A DNA stretch of 64,000 nt, from assembly GCA_036397755.1 (NCBI GenBank), contig DASWII010000035.1:62001-126000 (forward strand). Direction: 5' to 3'. The notes below the pieces were generated by a model. The model saw only the letters and a program-made list of their open reading frames with translations. It searched no databases and was not told the DNA's origin. Shown here one piece after another: positions 52,419 through 62,885 of the stretch. The stretch's first letter is position 1, and each line of letters opens with the position of its first letter. Source of the stretch: CAMYLY01 sp036397755 (GTDB taxonomy: Bacteria; Gemmatimonadota; Gemmatimonadetes; Gemmatimonadales; GWC2-71-9). The translations under genes and the position numbers were made by a program.

Positions 52419-53306
52419 ATGGGAGAGATCAAGACAGTCGGTGTACTGGGTTGTGGGTTGATGGGTAGTGGCATCGCGCAGGTGACGGCACAGGCAGGCT
52501 TCAAGACGGTCGTGCGCGAAGTCTCGGAGGAACTGAACGTCAAAGGGCGGGGACGGATTGAAAAATCCCTCGACCGCTTGGTGGAGAAGGGCAAGCTCAG
52601 CGCCGACGATCGCACCGCAGCCCTGAATCGGCTGACGTTCACGACGGCGGTCGCTGACTTGGCGGGTTGCGACCTCGTGATCGAGGCCGTCACGGAAGAC
52701 CTCGAGGTCAAGAATGCGTTGTTTGGCGAGCTCGACGGCTCCTGCGACGTGGATACGATCTTTGCGTCGAACACCTCCAGTCTGACGATCGCGGCAATGG
52801 CTGCCACGACCGGCCGACCCGACCGCTTCGTTGGCCTCCACTTCTTCAACCCCGTTCCATTGATGAAGCTGGTCGAAGTCGTCAGAACGGTTACGACCTC
52901 ACGCGAGACGTTTGACCGCGCCATGACATTCGCCAAGGCTCTGGGCAAAGAGCCCATCGCCGCCAAGGACAATTCCGGATTCATCGTCAATCTGCTGCTC
53001 GTACCGTATCTTCTCGACGCGATCCGCGCGCTCGAAACGGGGGTCGGGACCGTCGAGGACATCGACAAGGGCATGGTGCTGGGCACTGGGCACCCGATGG
53101 GTCCCTTCACGCTCCTCGATTTTGTCGGGATCGACACGACGTACCGCATCGCGCAGATCATGTTTGACGAGTACCGTGAGAAACGCTACGCTCCTCCTCC
53201 ACTTCTCAAGCGGATGATGTTAGCCGGCCTGTACGGGAAGAAGTCTGGGAAGGGGTTTTATGACTACACATCCACACCGCCGCGTGTGATCGACCTAGGA
53301 ATCTGA
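52419..53306 (+). CDS. 3-hydroxyacyl-CoA (3-hydroxybutyryl-CoA) dehydrogenase
   Basis: 295 residues. NAD-binding GCGLMGSGIAQVTAQAG at the start, catalytic histidine in LHFFNPVPLMKLVEVV, and the C-terminal helical domain NSGFIVNLLLVPYLLDAI, GTGHPMGPFTLLDFVG. This is a short-type enzyme that oxidises 3-hydroxyacyl-CoA. The ATG at 52419 has AAGGTGGGGGG upstream; an earlier TTG is rejected. Works naturally with the thiolase upstream. Confidence 0.95.
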   Translation: MGEIKTVGVLGCGLMGSGIAQVTAQAGFKTVVREVSEELNVKGRGRIEKSLDRLVEKGKLSADDRTAALNRLTFTTAVADLAGCDLVIEAVTEDLEVKNALFGELDGSCDVDTIFASNTSSLTIAAMAATTGRPDRFVGLHFFNPVPLMKLVEVVRTVTTSRETFDRAMTFAKALGKEPIAAKDNSGFIVNLLLVPYLLDAIRALETGVGTVEDIDKGMVLGTGHPMGPFTLLDFVGIDTTYRIAQIMFDEYREKRYAPPPLLKRMMLAGLYGKKSGKGFYDYTSTPPRVIDLGI

Positions 53307-53308
53307 CC

Positions 53309-53815
53309 GTGCTTCCCCAAACGTTCGCCCAGTGGCACGCCGCTCTCAATGACTTCCCCTCGCTATTTCTCGTGGTTGCCGTGGCGCTGGAGCTTGCCGG
53401 GGCGATCACGAAGCGTGAATCGCTCAAGGCGGCGGGATTCTGGACGCTGGTCATTGGCGGAGGTGGCGCGTTGCTCGCTCTCTGGTCTGGGCTGGCCGCC
53501 GAGGAGTCCATCGAACACGGTGGCAGCGTCCATCTCGTGATGGAACGGCATGAGACCATGGGGATCTGGATGACGGTCATTCTGGTGGGACTCGCCGTAT
53601 GGCGCGTCGTGCGCCGCCGGGGCTTCGCCCCTATCGAGGGCAAGCTGTTCTACTCGCTCGCGGCGTTGGGGGCGGTGTTTTCAGCGTGGACCGCTCATGT
53701 CGGTGGCACGATCGTGTTCGAATATGGCGGCGGCATCCCCACCACCGTACTCGACGGCGCCATCCAAGAGCGGTCCCTCGATCACAGCCACACGGATGGT
53801 GAAGAGCACGAGTAA
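53309..53815 (+). CDS. DUF2231-like four-helix membrane protein
   Basis: 168 residues with four transmembrane helices (LFLVVAVALELAGAI, FWTLVIGGGGALLALWSG, WMTVILVGLAVWRVV, LAALGAVFSAWTAHVGG). Conserved histidines appear in HAALNDFPS, HETMG and AHVGG. This matches DUF2231-type proteins, possibly heme- or quinone-associated. The GTG start lies 2 nt after the dehydrogenase stop. Confidence 0.75.
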   Translation: MLPQTFAQWHAALNDFPSLFLVVAVALELAGAITKRESLKAAGFWTLVIGGGGALLALWSGLAAEESIEHGGSVHLVMERHETMGIWMTVILVGLAVWRVVRRRGFAPIEGKLFYSLAALGAVFSAWTAHVGGTIVFEYGGGIPTTVLDGAIQERSLDHSHTDGEEHE

Positions 53816-53822
53816 GGTCGTG

Positions 53823-54308
53823 ATGGGTACCCGTCGACCCTGGCTGTGGGTCGTTGGCGCGCTCCTGCTCGCGTTGGCCTGCACGGCCGCGTCGACGCGA
53901 CCGTACTTCGGCCCGCTCGCCGGCGCGCGCGCCGACACCCTGCCGGCCGTGGCGACGACGGTGGTTGACGCACTCGCGGCATCGGTTCAGGCCGTCGGCT
54001 TTCGCGTCCAGGCCATGAGCGCGCAGGAGGGGTATCTCGAAACGTATTGGTTTGACACCCGTGCGGGGCGATCCGGGGGCCGCTACGCCCGCAATCCTGG
54101 CGCCGTCGTGAGGCTGCGCTTCTTCGTCGACGACGCGCGCGCACTGCAGTCGGTCGTGGTCTCCGAGGTGGTGTACCGTACGAGGCTCGACCCTTCGAGG
54201 GGTGAGCGGGAGATCGAAGCCCTGGTGCCCCTAGACCATGCGGGCATGGTGCTCCTGGACAGTGTGATGCATGCCGCGGCGGCACGCCTCGGGGTTCCCG
54301 GCTCATGA
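53823..54308 (+). CDS. Hypothetical lipoprotein
   Basis: 161 residues. A lipobox (LALAC) follows a hydrophobic signal (WLWVVGALLLALAC). The rest has alternating strands and helices with no recognised family. ATG at 53823 is preferred since it begins the signal and TAAGG lies ahead; GTG 53820 and ATG 53796 are alternatives. Its stop overlaps the next ATG (ATGA). Confidence 0.7.
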   Translation: MGTRRPWLWVVGALLLALACTAASTRPYFGPLAGARADTLPAVATTVVDALAASVQAVGFRVQAMSAQEGYLETYWFDTRAGRSGGRYARNPGAVVRLRFFVDDARALQSVVVSEVVYRTRLDPSRGEREIEALVPLDHAGMVLLDSVMHAAAARLGVPGS

Positions 54309-55378
54309 CCGTCGTTGAAGGTGCACGAGACGGCAGAGCCTATTGCGAGGAGGTTTTGCCCCGGGTCTCCCGGACATTTGCCGTCTGTATTCGCCTGCTC
54401 CCGTCGGGGCTGGAGCACTCGGTTCTCATCGCCTATCTGCTCTGCCGCATTGCGGACACTTTCGAGGATACGCTCAGCCTGCCCGCGGGCGAGCGCGCCC
54501 AACTGCTCGACCATCTCGCGAGGTGTCTCGAGGACGAAGGCCCCTCGGGGGACCGGATCACTGCCGCGTTTCCTCACCCCACGTCGAGTGAGGAGGAACT
54601 GGTGGCGTCCGCCGACATCGTGCTCGACCAGTACCGCCGGCTCCCCACGTCCCACCGGGAGGCCGTCCGACCGTGGATCCAGGAGATGTGCGAAGGGATG
54701 GCCGGATTCGTACGCCGTCGCGGCGATGCACCGACGCGAACGATCGAGGCGTTGAGCACGGTGGATGAACTCGAACGCTATTGCTATTACGTGGCCGGGA
54801 CGGTCGGCCAACTCCTCACAGCGCTGTTCCGCGAGCATTTCGGCCCCTCCTACCGCGCGCGCTATGACGACCTCGCCCGCCTCGCGGCGTCGTTCGGAGT
54901 CGGCCTGCAACTGACGAACATCATCAAGGACGTCGCGGATGATCGTCAGCGGGGCTGGAGCTTTGTCCCGCGCCAACTGTGCGACGCCGCGGGCATCCAT
55001 CCCGAAGATCTGCAGAACGGCCGGCACCCCGAAGCCGCCCGCCGGGTCATGGCGGCCCTGATTGACAAGGCCAAGGGTCACCTCCGGGACGCACTCGAGT
55101 ACTCGACCACCTTGCCCCGGCGATTCCCCGAGGTGCGGCAGTTCTGCCTCTCGTCCCTGTTCTTCGCCGTCCGCACCTTGCGCCTGGCGGAGAGCGATCG
55201 GCGGCTGCTCGACCCGACGCACAAGGTGAAGATCTCTCGAAAGGACGTGTTTCGGACTCTGCGGACGACGCGCCTCGTCGCTCGCAGTAATTCCCTGGTC
55301 CGACTGTATTTCAGGTGGCTCGCGGGTGAGCGGTGGCCCAGACCGGCGAGGAGCCTCGCCATCGACGGCACGACGTGA
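54305..55378 (+). CDS. Squalene/phytoene synthase family protein
   Basis: 357 residues, trans-isoprenyl diphosphate head-to-head synthase fold. Two aspartate-rich motifs bind Mg-diphosphate: DTFED in LLCRIADTFEDTL and DVADD in LTNIIKDVADDRQRG. FVPRQLCDAAGI is also characteristic. It condenses two farnesyl (or geranylgeranyl) diphosphates. DTFED rather than DXXXD-phytoene context and the length favour the squalene-synthase side. No hopanoid or carotenoid gene is adjacent. Confidence 0.88.
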   Translation: MTVVEGARDGRAYCEEVLPRVSRTFAVCIRLLPSGLEHSVLIAYLLCRIADTFEDTLSLPAGERAQLLDHLARCLEDEGPSGDRITAAFPHPTSSEEELVASADIVLDQYRRLPTSHREAVRPWIQEMCEGMAGFVRRRGDAPTRTIEALSTVDELERYCYYVAGTVGQLLTALFREHFGPSYRARYDDLARLAASFGVGLQLTNIIKDVADDRQRGWSFVPRQLCDAAGIHPEDLQNGRHPEAARRVMAALIDKAKGHLRDALEYSTTLPRRFPEVRQFCLSSLFFAVRTLRLAESDRRLLDPTHKVKISRKDVFRTLRTTRLVARSNSLVRLYFRWLAGERWPRPARSLAIDGTT

Positions 55379-55379
55379 G

Positions 55380-56174
55380 ATGAAACCGTATCTCGACCTG
55401 TTGCGCCACGTTCTCGAGCACGGCGCCAGCAAGCAGGATCGCACCGGCACGGGAACGCTGGCGGTTTTTGGCTATCAAATGCGGTTCGACCTGCGGGCGG
55501 GGTTCCCGCTCGTCACCACGAAGAAGCTCCACCTCAAGTCGATTATCCACGAGCTCCTGTGGTTCCTGCGGGGGGAGACCAACATCGCCTATCTGAAGGA
55601 ACACGGCGTGTCGATCTGGGATGCTTGGGCCGACGAGCGTGGCGACCTCGGACCGATCTACGGTGCGCAGTGGCGGTCCTGGCCGACGCCTCAAGGCCGG
55701 ACGGTGGACCAGATCGGGGGTGTCATACGTGAGATCGCCACGAACCCGCATTCGCGCCGTCTCGTGGTCAGCGCGTGGAACGTGGGCGCCCTCGCCGACA
55801 TGGCACTGCTGCCGTGCCACGTGCTCTTTCAGTTCTACGTGAACGACGGGCGCCTGTCTTGCCAGTTGTATCAGCGCAGCGCCGATCTGTTCTTGGGCGT
55901 CCCGTTCAACATCGCGTCCTATGCCCTGCTCACGATGATGATCGCACAGGTCACCCGTCTCGAGCCGGGCGAGTTTGTGCACACTTTCGGGGACGCGCAC
56001 CTCTACCTGAACCACCTCGAGCAAGCGCGGCTCCAGCTTGCACGGCAACCGCGGCCGCTGCCACGAATCGCGCTCGACCCATCGATCCACTCCATTGACG
56101 GGTTCCGCTACGAGCACTTCTCGCTGACCGGGTACGACCCCCACCCCTCCATCAAGGCGCAGGTGGCGGTCTGA
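55380..56174 (+). CDS. thyA: Thymidylate synthase
   Basis: 264 residues, methylates dUMP to dTMP with methylene-tetrahydrofolate. The nucleophile is C146 in LLPCHVLFQFY, the same number as in E. coli. The RTGTGTLAVFG, FLRGETNIAYL, QRSADLFLGVPFNIASYALL and DAHLYLNH motifs are all present. The ATG at 55380 follows the synthase stop by one base. It is followed by folA, which regenerates tetrahydrofolate, the usual pairing. Confidence 0.97.
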   Translation: MKPYLDLLRHVLEHGASKQDRTGTGTLAVFGYQMRFDLRAGFPLVTTKKLHLKSIIHELLWFLRGETNIAYLKEHGVSIWDAWADERGDLGPIYGAQWRSWPTPQGRTVDQIGGVIREIATNPHSRRLVVSAWNVGALADMALLPCHVLFQFYVNDGRLSCQLYQRSADLFLGVPFNIASYALLTMMIAQVTRLEPGEFVHTFGDAHLYLNHLEQARLQLARQPRPLPRIALDPSIHSIDGFRYEHFSLTGYDPHPSIKAQVAV

Positions 56175-56662
56175 CGATTTCCCTGATCGTCGCCATGGCT
56201 GAGAATCGCGTTATCGGACGTGGCGACGCGCTTCCATGGCATCTCCCCCGCGACCTCCAGCACTTCAAGCGGCTCACGATGGGCCATGCCCTCATCATCG
56301 GCCGACGCACCTTTGCCTCCATCGGACGCGCACTACCGGGGCGACACTGTATCGTCGTATCGCGCGATCCCGATCTCCGCCTGCCTGAGGGCGTGCGGCG
56401 CGCCGGCGGGTGGGACGAGGCGCTTGCCCTGACCGACGCGGACGATGAGGTCTTCGTCGGGGGTGGTGCCGAGCTCTATCGGCTCGCATTGCCCCACGCT
56501 CACCGCGTGTACCTCACGCTGGTGCATGCTGAGTTCGAGGGTGATACCATGTTCCCCCCGCTGGCGCGCGGCTCATGGCGTCTGATGGATACTGAGCATC
56601 ATCCCGCCGACGATCGCAACGCGTTTCCTCTCTCGTTTCAGCGCTACGAACGGAATCGGTAG
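56171..56662 (+). CDS. folA: Dihydrofolate reductase (probable CTG start)
   Basis: NADPH-dependent reductase paired with thyA. Motifs: VIGRGDALPWHLPRDLQHFKRLT with the substrate aspartate, IIGRRTFASIG, VVSRDP, and VFVGGGAELY. The first ATG (56195) would remove the first beta strand, ISLIVA, which is plainly encoded just upstream in frame. The only near-cognate starts are CTG at 56171, which overlaps the thyA stop (CTGA), and ATT at 56177. This operon style (ATGA, GTGA, TTGA) favours CTG. Length from 56171 is 163 residues, normal for the family. Confidence 0.9.
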   Translation: MTISLIVAMAENRVIGRGDALPWHLPRDLQHFKRLTMGHALIIGRRTFASIGRALPGRHCIVVSRDPDLRLPEGVRRAGGWDEALALTDADDEVFVGGGAELYRLALPHAHRVYLTLVHAEFEGDTMFPPLARGSWRLMDTEHHPADDRNAFPLSFQRYERNR

Positions 56663-56727
56663 CGGCACATCGCTCGCGCGACGCCGTCGCGCGACCTCGA
56701 TCCACAAAAAAAGTATCCGCGAGACTA

Positions 56728-56756
56728 TTGCATAAGTTTCCAGCATTTCGTATCGT
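56728..56756 (+). promoter_or_regulatory. Promoter of the ATP-grasp/aminomutase operon
   Basis: TTGCAT (56728-56733) and TATCGT (56751-56756) are 17 nt apart in an AT-rich gap that begins with a run of seven A. Transcription would start near 56763, shortly before the first gene. Confidence 0.5.
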
Positions 56757-56789
56757 GGTTCGCAACGAAACTCCGTGAATGGAGTGGCA

Positions 56790-57878
56790 TTGCGAATCGG
56801 ACTCGCGTTTAATCAACGACCGCACGACGTCGTGGCCTCGCTCGACGTCGCAGATCGTGTCCCCCGCGAGTTCCAATCTCAGCCCGATCATTTCGTCGAA
56901 TGGGATGAGGCGACGACCATCGACGCCGTCGCCAGTGCGCTGCGAGCGTTCGGCGAGGTTGTGCTGCTCGAGGCCGTCGACGACTTCCCGGCCCGGCTCG
57001 CACGGGCGCGCGTCGACCTTCTCTTCAACATGGCTGAGGGACTGCGCGGCCCGAACCGCGAAGCGCATGTGCCGGCGATCGCCGAGTTTCTCGGTGTTCC
57101 CTACCTGGGGAGCGACCCACTGACGTTGGGACTGTCCCTGCACAAAGGGCGGACCAAGGAGATTCTCCGCCACCGTGGCATCCCCACACCCGACTCCGTA
57201 CTGCTCGAGTCGCCGGAGGATGTCCACGCGCTGCAAGCGGTCACCCACTTTCCCATGTTCCTCAAGCCGGTCTGGGAAGGGTCATCGAAGGGCATCGCCG
57301 AGGCGAACCACGTGGCGTCACCCGACGCGGCCATCGAGCGGGCGCTGCAGCTGCTGAAGGCCTACGACGAGCCGGTGCTCGCCGAGGCGTACCTCCCCGG
57401 CCAGGAGTTCACGATTGCCATTCTCGGCAACGGCCGCGAAGCACGTTGCCTCCCCGTCATCCGCTATCGCTTCGAGGCGCTGCCGGATGGGGCCTTGCCG
57501 ATCATGGGGTACGAGGCCAAGTGGCTGTGGGATCACCCGGGCGCGCAGTTCGATGTCCTGGAGTGCCCCGCGCAGATCACGGCGGCGCTCGAAGCACGCC
57601 TCACGACCGTCGCGCTCGCGGCGTACCGCGCCCTCGGGTGCCGCGATTGGGGTCGGGTGGACGTGAGACTCGATGCGCACGGCAATCCGCACGTGCTCGA
57701 ACTGAATCCACTGCCTGGTGTCATTCCCGACCCCGACGAGCACAGCTGCTTTCCTTGGGCGGCCCGCGCCGCCGGAATGACGTACGACGAGTTGATCCAG
57801 GTGGCCGCCGCGATCGCGTGGCGGCGCCTGAGCGGACAGATCCTGGAAGTCAGCGAGCCAACGCGAGCTGCCAGTTGA
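56790..57878 (+). CDS. D-Ala-D-Ala ligase-like ATP-grasp protein 1
   Basis: About 362 residues of the ATP-grasp ligase fold. FNMAEGLRGPNREAHVPAIAEFLGVPYLGS matches the N-terminal ligase domain. MFLKPVWEGSSKGI and PVLAEAYLPGQEFTIAIL supply the ATP-binding strands. RVDVRLDAHGNPHVLELNPLPGVIPD holds the Mg ligands. Such enzymes join a carboxylate to an amine with ATP. TTG at 56790 has GGAG five bases ahead and starts MRIGLAFN; GTG 56775 and GTG 56784 are alternatives. First of four coupled genes with a second ligase, GNAT and lysine aminomutase. Confidence 0.88.
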   Translation: MRIGLAFNQRPHDVVASLDVADRVPREFQSQPDHFVEWDEATTIDAVASALRAFGEVVLLEAVDDFPARLARARVDLLFNMAEGLRGPNREAHVPAIAEFLGVPYLGSDPLTLGLSLHKGRTKEILRHRGIPTPDSVLLESPEDVHALQAVTHFPMFLKPVWEGSSKGIAEANHVASPDAAIERALQLLKAYDEPVLAEAYLPGQEFTIAILGNGREARCLPVIRYRFEALPDGALPIMGYEAKWLWDHPGAQFDVLECPAQITAALEARLTTVALAAYRALGCRDWGRVDVRLDAHGNPHVLELNPLPGVIPDPDEHSCFPWAARAAGMTYDELIQVAAAIAWRRLSGQILEVSEPTRAAS

Positions 57879-58861
57879 GAACTTCGATTCTGTATGATGC
57901 CGGCGCAGATCACTGGGCGGCTGCCGACGTGCGTGCCGTGCGCGAATCCGTCGACGCCGTGGCCGACGTGCTCGATCGCGCCGACCACGCGGTCGCGGTC
58001 GTGCCGGTGCGGCGGGACCGCGTGTGGATGGGCGCGCTCGCCCGCTCGGACCTCGTGTTCAATCTGTGCGAGGGCGTCGAAGGGGTGAGTCGACTCGAGT
58101 ATCAGGTGGCCGCCGTGGTCGAACTGTGGGGGCTGCCGATGACCGGAACTTCGGCCCGCACGATTGCCCTGTGCCACCGGAAGTCCACGCTGAACGCGCT
58201 CCTCAGTAGGCACGGCCTCCCCGTCCCCGACTGGTGTGAGGTCTCGGCCCCGAGCAACCCGTGCGCGGTATCCATGCCGGCGATCGTGAAACCCGCCGAG
58301 GAGGATGCCAGCATCGGGATCGACCAGCGGTCCGTCGTGACCACGCGTGCCGAGTTGCGGGACCGCGTGGAGGAGATGCGGGCGCGGTTCGGACGCGTGA
58401 TCGCGCAGCGCTATGTCGCGGGCCGAGAGTTCAACGTGGGCTTCGTCGGGGACGAGGCGTTGCCCGTGTCCGAAATCGATTTCACCAACATGCCCTCCGA
58501 CGCATGGCCCATCGTATCGTTCGCCGCGAAATGGGAGCCTGACAGTGCGGAGGATCTCGGCACGCAACCGGTGTGCCCTGCACAGGTCGATCCCGATCTC
58601 GCCGACCGAATCCTGCACGTGGCCCGTAGCGCGTGGATGGCCGTGGACGGTCACGGCTACGGCCGGGTCGACCTGCGCTTGGACGACCGCGGCACTCCGT
58701 GGATCCTGGAGGTGAATCCCTGCCCGGACGCGTCCCCCAACGCCGGCCTGGCAAACATGGCGCGCGCGCACGGCTGGTCGTATGACGACCTGGTTCTCCG
58801 CATCGTGGATGCCGCCTTGGCCGCCCATGCCGCCAGGACGACCCCCGCGGGGGTCCACTGA
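57875..58861 (+). CDS. D-Ala-D-Ala ligase-like ATP-grasp protein 2
   Basis: 328 residues, a divergent paralogue of the preceding ligase: DLVFNLCEGVEGVSRLEYQVAAVVELWGLPMTG, MPAIVKPAEEDASIGI, VIAQRYVAGREFNVGFVG, RVDLRLDDRGTPWILEVNPCPDASPN. The Mg/ATP residues are kept, so it should be active. It starts at TTG overlapping the previous stop (TTGA) and its stop shares bases with the next start (TGATG). Two non-identical ligases side by side suggest two successive amide bonds or two different partners. Confidence 0.88.
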   Translation: MRTSILYDAGADHWAAADVRAVRESVDAVADVLDRADHAVAVVPVRRDRVWMGALARSDLVFNLCEGVEGVSRLEYQVAAVVELWGLPMTGTSARTIALCHRKSTLNALLSRHGLPVPDWCEVSAPSNPCAVSMPAIVKPAEEDASIGIDQRSVVTTRAELRDRVEEMRARFGRVIAQRYVAGREFNVGFVGDEALPVSEIDFTNMPSDAWPIVSFAAKWEPDSAEDLGTQPVCPAQVDPDLADRILHVARSAWMAVDGHGYGRVDLRLDDRGTPWILEVNPCPDASPNAGLANMARAHGWSYDDLVLRIVDAALAAHAARTTPAGVH

Positions 58862-59379
58862 TGAGCGCGACGGAGGCACCGACGCTGACTCTGGCGCCCG
58901 TGCGCGCGGCGGACCGTGACCTCGTTCGGCACCTGGTGAAAGCGACCGGCGTATTCCGGGCCTCGGAGGTCGCCATCGCACTCGAGGTGTTTGACGGCGC
59001 GGCCCAACAACCGGGCGTCGACTACCATGGCCTCGGAGCGTACGACGCGGATCAGCTCGTTGGATTCACCCTGTACGGCCAGATTCCCGGTACGGAGGCA
59101 ACGTGGGATCTCTACTGGATCGCGGTGAGCCCCTCGGTGCACCGTCACGGCGTAGGTCGACGACTCATGGCCGCCACGGAGACACTGATCGCGGAACACG
59201 CCGGCCGGCTGGTCGTCGTGGAGACGTCTTCGCGACCCGATTATGATCCCACCCGCTCGTTCTACGAACACCTCGGGTACGAGCGCGCCGCGGTCATTCC
59301 TGACTATTACGCACGCAACGACGGACTCGTCGTCTACACGAAGCAGCTGATTCCATCCTCCCTCAGCAGCGGCGGTTGA
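58861..59379 (+). CDS. GNAT-family N-acetyltransferase
   Basis: 172 residues. The acetyl-CoA motif is VSPSVHRHGVGRRLMAATETL (Q/R-x-x-G-x-G/A type), preceded by DLYWIAV and followed by SFYEHLGYERAAVIPDYY. In the methanogen and Bacillus ablAB systems a GNAT enzyme acetylates beta-lysine beside lysine 2,3-aminomutase. The adjacent kamA gene makes that role attractive here. One-base overlap with the upstream ligase. Confidence 0.87.
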   Translation: MSATEAPTLTLAPVRAADRDLVRHLVKATGVFRASEVAIALEVFDGAAQQPGVDYHGLGAYDADQLVGFTLYGQIPGTEATWDLYWIAVSPSVHRHGVGRRLMAATETLIAEHAGRLVVVETSSRPDYDPTRSFYEHLGYERAAVIPDYYARNDGLVVYTKQLIPSSLSSGG

Positions 59380-59381
59380 TC

Positions 59382-60599
<1,218 letters not shown>

Positions 60600-60641
60600 C
60601 GTCACCTGACGCCTCGCTCGCCCATGCCAATAGGGGTGCCG

Positions 60642-62735
60642 CTATTTGCTAGCTTCGGCGAGTTCCCTCTGGTGGTCCTCGGCGATCTTCTGTGCCACGT
60701 CCGGAGGCACCTCTTGATAGCTCGAGAGCTTCCAACTGCAGGTGCCTCGGCCGTGTGTCATCGAGTGTAGCTGGGTGCTATAGCGGTACAACTCCGCCTC
60801 CGGCACGTAGGCCCGCACTTTGGTCAGCCTCCCATCGGCCTCGCTTCCGAGGATCTGCCCGCGCCGCGAGGAGAGATCGCCCATCACTTCGCCCAAGTTC
60901 TCGTCGGGAGTCTGCACCTCGATCTCGAGGATCGGCTCCAGCAGGATGGGCTTGGCCTTCTGAGCCACCGTCCTGAAGGCGAGAATGCCGGCCATCTTGA
61001 ACGATTGCTCGTTGCTGTCCACGTCGTGATATGACCCGTCGTAGCACTCGACCCGGAAGTCCACGACCGGATACCCCGCGATGACCCCTCGGACGGCCGC
61101 TTCCTGTACTCCCTTGTCCACCGCCGGCACGTACTTCGAGGGGATCACCCCGCCCTTGATCTGATCCACGAACTCGTAGCCCGCACCGCGCGGCTGGGGC
61201 ACGATCCGAATCCAGCAGTCGCCAAACTGCCCCCGCCCGCCGGTCTGCTTCTTGTGTCGACCCTGACCTTCGGCCTTGCCCTTGAAGGTCTCGCGATAAG
61301 CGACTTTCGGCCGCCCTAATTCAGCGTGCACGCCGAACTTCCGTTCCAATCGCCCGACAATGACCTCGAGGTGGCGCTCACCCCGACCGGAGATGAGCGT
61401 TTGCTGTAGTTCGGCGCTGTACTCGTGGCGAAACGTGGGATCTTCCTCGTGGAGCTTGTGCAACCCGGTGGACAGCTTGTCCTCCTCCCCCCGCTGTTTG
61501 ACGTCGATGGACAGCACCGTAAGCGCGGGCGGGAAGGGGATCCTGGGTAGCACAACCGGGACCGCCGCGGTGGACAGCGTGTCGTTAGTGTGCGTGTCCT
61601 TCAGCTTCGCAACGACGCCGATGTCGCCCGCGTGCAGCATGGGGACTTCCTGCCGCTCTTTCCCTTGTGTCACCGAAAGGTGGTTCAGCTTCTCGGTGAC
61701 ATCGCGGGGCGCGTTGAACACCGACGTGCCGTTGGCAACCTCACCCGAATAGATCCGGAAGAACGACACATCGCCGACATGGGGTTCAGAGATCGTTTTG
61801 AATACCTGCGCGACGAACGGGCCGTCGTCCGTAGCTTGGAGCTCGATTGGCTCCGGGGTACCCCACCGCTCGGCAATCACGGAACGCTCCAGGGGCGAGG
61901 GCGCCAACTCGACGAGCTTGGTCAGCAGTGCACGCATGCCGTACGTGAGCGACGCCGACCCACAGAGAAGTGGAAAGAGCTCTCCCTTGAGCACGCCACG
62001 CTTCATGGCCGCGATCGTCTCGTCCCGGGAAATTTCCTCACCGCCCAAGTACCGCTCCAGCAGGGCGTCATCCGTGGTCGCGATGGTCTCAATCAACTCC
62101 TGCGAGTATGTCTCGAAGCGCTCCCGATACTCCGCGGGGATGTCCGCCTCATCGTACTCGCCGTTCTTCGTCCCCGGTTTGTAGAGGTGGCACTTCTTCG
62201 AGAACAGATTGATGATTCCATGAAACGCCACACCCTCGCCCACGGGAATCTCGATCGGGACGACCTTCGGAGTGACGTGATCCTTGATGTCGCGAAATAC
62301 CCGCTCGAAATCCGCGTGCTCCTTGTCGAGCAGCGACAGAAAGAAAAACCGCGGAAGCCCCAATTCTTCCGCGAAAGCCCACGCTTCTTCCGTTCCAACC
62401 TCAACGCCACCGGTCGCGCTCACGACAACCAGCGCGCTGTCGGCCGCGGAGAGGCCGGCACGCATGTCCCCGATGAAGTCGAGGTATCCCGGCGTATCGA
62501 CCAGATTGATCTTGACGTCCCGCCACTCGGCATGCGCGAGGGCAAGGTTGATCGAATACTGCCGCTCGATTTCGTCTGGGGTGTAGTCGGTGAGGGCGGT
62601 TCCGTCTGTCACGGAACCATGGCGGCGGGAACTTCCGGTCACGAACGCAAGGGCATCAACGAGGGTTGTCTTGCCGCTGGCGCCGTGACCAACTACAGCG
62701 ACATTGCGGATCGCTTCTGCTGGATATACACGCAC
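60642..62735 (-). CDS. Elongation factor G-like GTPase (EF-G paralogue)
   Basis: 697 residues with all five EF-G domains. P-loop GHGASGKT at residues 16-23, G3 DTPGYLDF, and C-terminal ISGRGERHLEVIVGRLERKFGV and GDLSSRRGQI are present. The switch I region is ERQYSIN instead of ERGITI, and the guanine-specificity NKxD is replaced by SLLD (FFFLSLLDKEHADF). It is therefore not the main translocase but a paralogue of the FusA2 type. GTG at 62735 follows AAAGGAGGTGG with 8-base spacing, which decides the start against the longer frame. Confidence 0.9.
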   Translation of the reverse strand: MRVYPAEAIRNVAVVGHGASGKTTLVDALAFVTGSSRRHGSVTDGTALTDYTPDEIERQYSINLALAHAEWRDVKINLVDTPGYLDFIGDMRAGLSAADSALVVVSATGGVEVGTEEAWAFAEELGLPRFFFLSLLDKEHADFERVFRDIKDHVTPKVVPIEIPVGEGVAFHGIINLFSKKCHLYKPGTKNGEYDEADIPAEYRERFETYSQELIETIATTDDALLERYLGGEEISRDETIAAMKRGVLKGELFPLLCGSASLTYGMRALLTKLVELAPSPLERSVIAERWGTPEPIELQATDDGPFVAQVFKTISEPHVGDVSFFRIYSGEVANGTSVFNAPRDVTEKLNHLSVTQGKERQEVPMLHAGDIGVVAKLKDTHTNDTLSTAAVPVVLPRIPFPPALTVLSIDVKQRGEEDKLSTGLHKLHEEDPTFRHEYSAELQQTLISGRGERHLEVIVGRLERKFGVHAELGRPKVAYRETFKGKAEGQGRHKKQTGGRGQFGDCWIRIVPQPRGAGYEFVDQIKGGVIPSKYVPAVDKGVQEAAVRGVIAGYPVVDFRVECYDGSYHDVDSNEQSFKMAGILAFRTVAQKAKPILLEPILEIEVQTPDENLGEVMGDLSSRRGQILGSEADGRLTKVRAYVPEAELYRYSTQLHSMTHGRGTCSWKLSSYQEVPPDVAQKIAEDHQRELAEASK

Positions 62736-62885
62736 TGCCACCACCTCCTTTGACGGGGACGGGAACATGCCCCGCGGCGCGGATCGCCGCAAGGCTCGGC
62801 GGGTGGTCGTCGATTGCTGCGGCCACGATTCGGACACCGAGCCCGCGTATTATTATTCGCCTCTTCACCTAGCGGTGAGCTGAAC

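Noticed and set aside
57446..57874. Extended start of the second ATP-grasp gene
   Set aside because: It would overlap the first ligase by over 400 bases in another frame; similarity begins at the TTG in the TTGA overlap.
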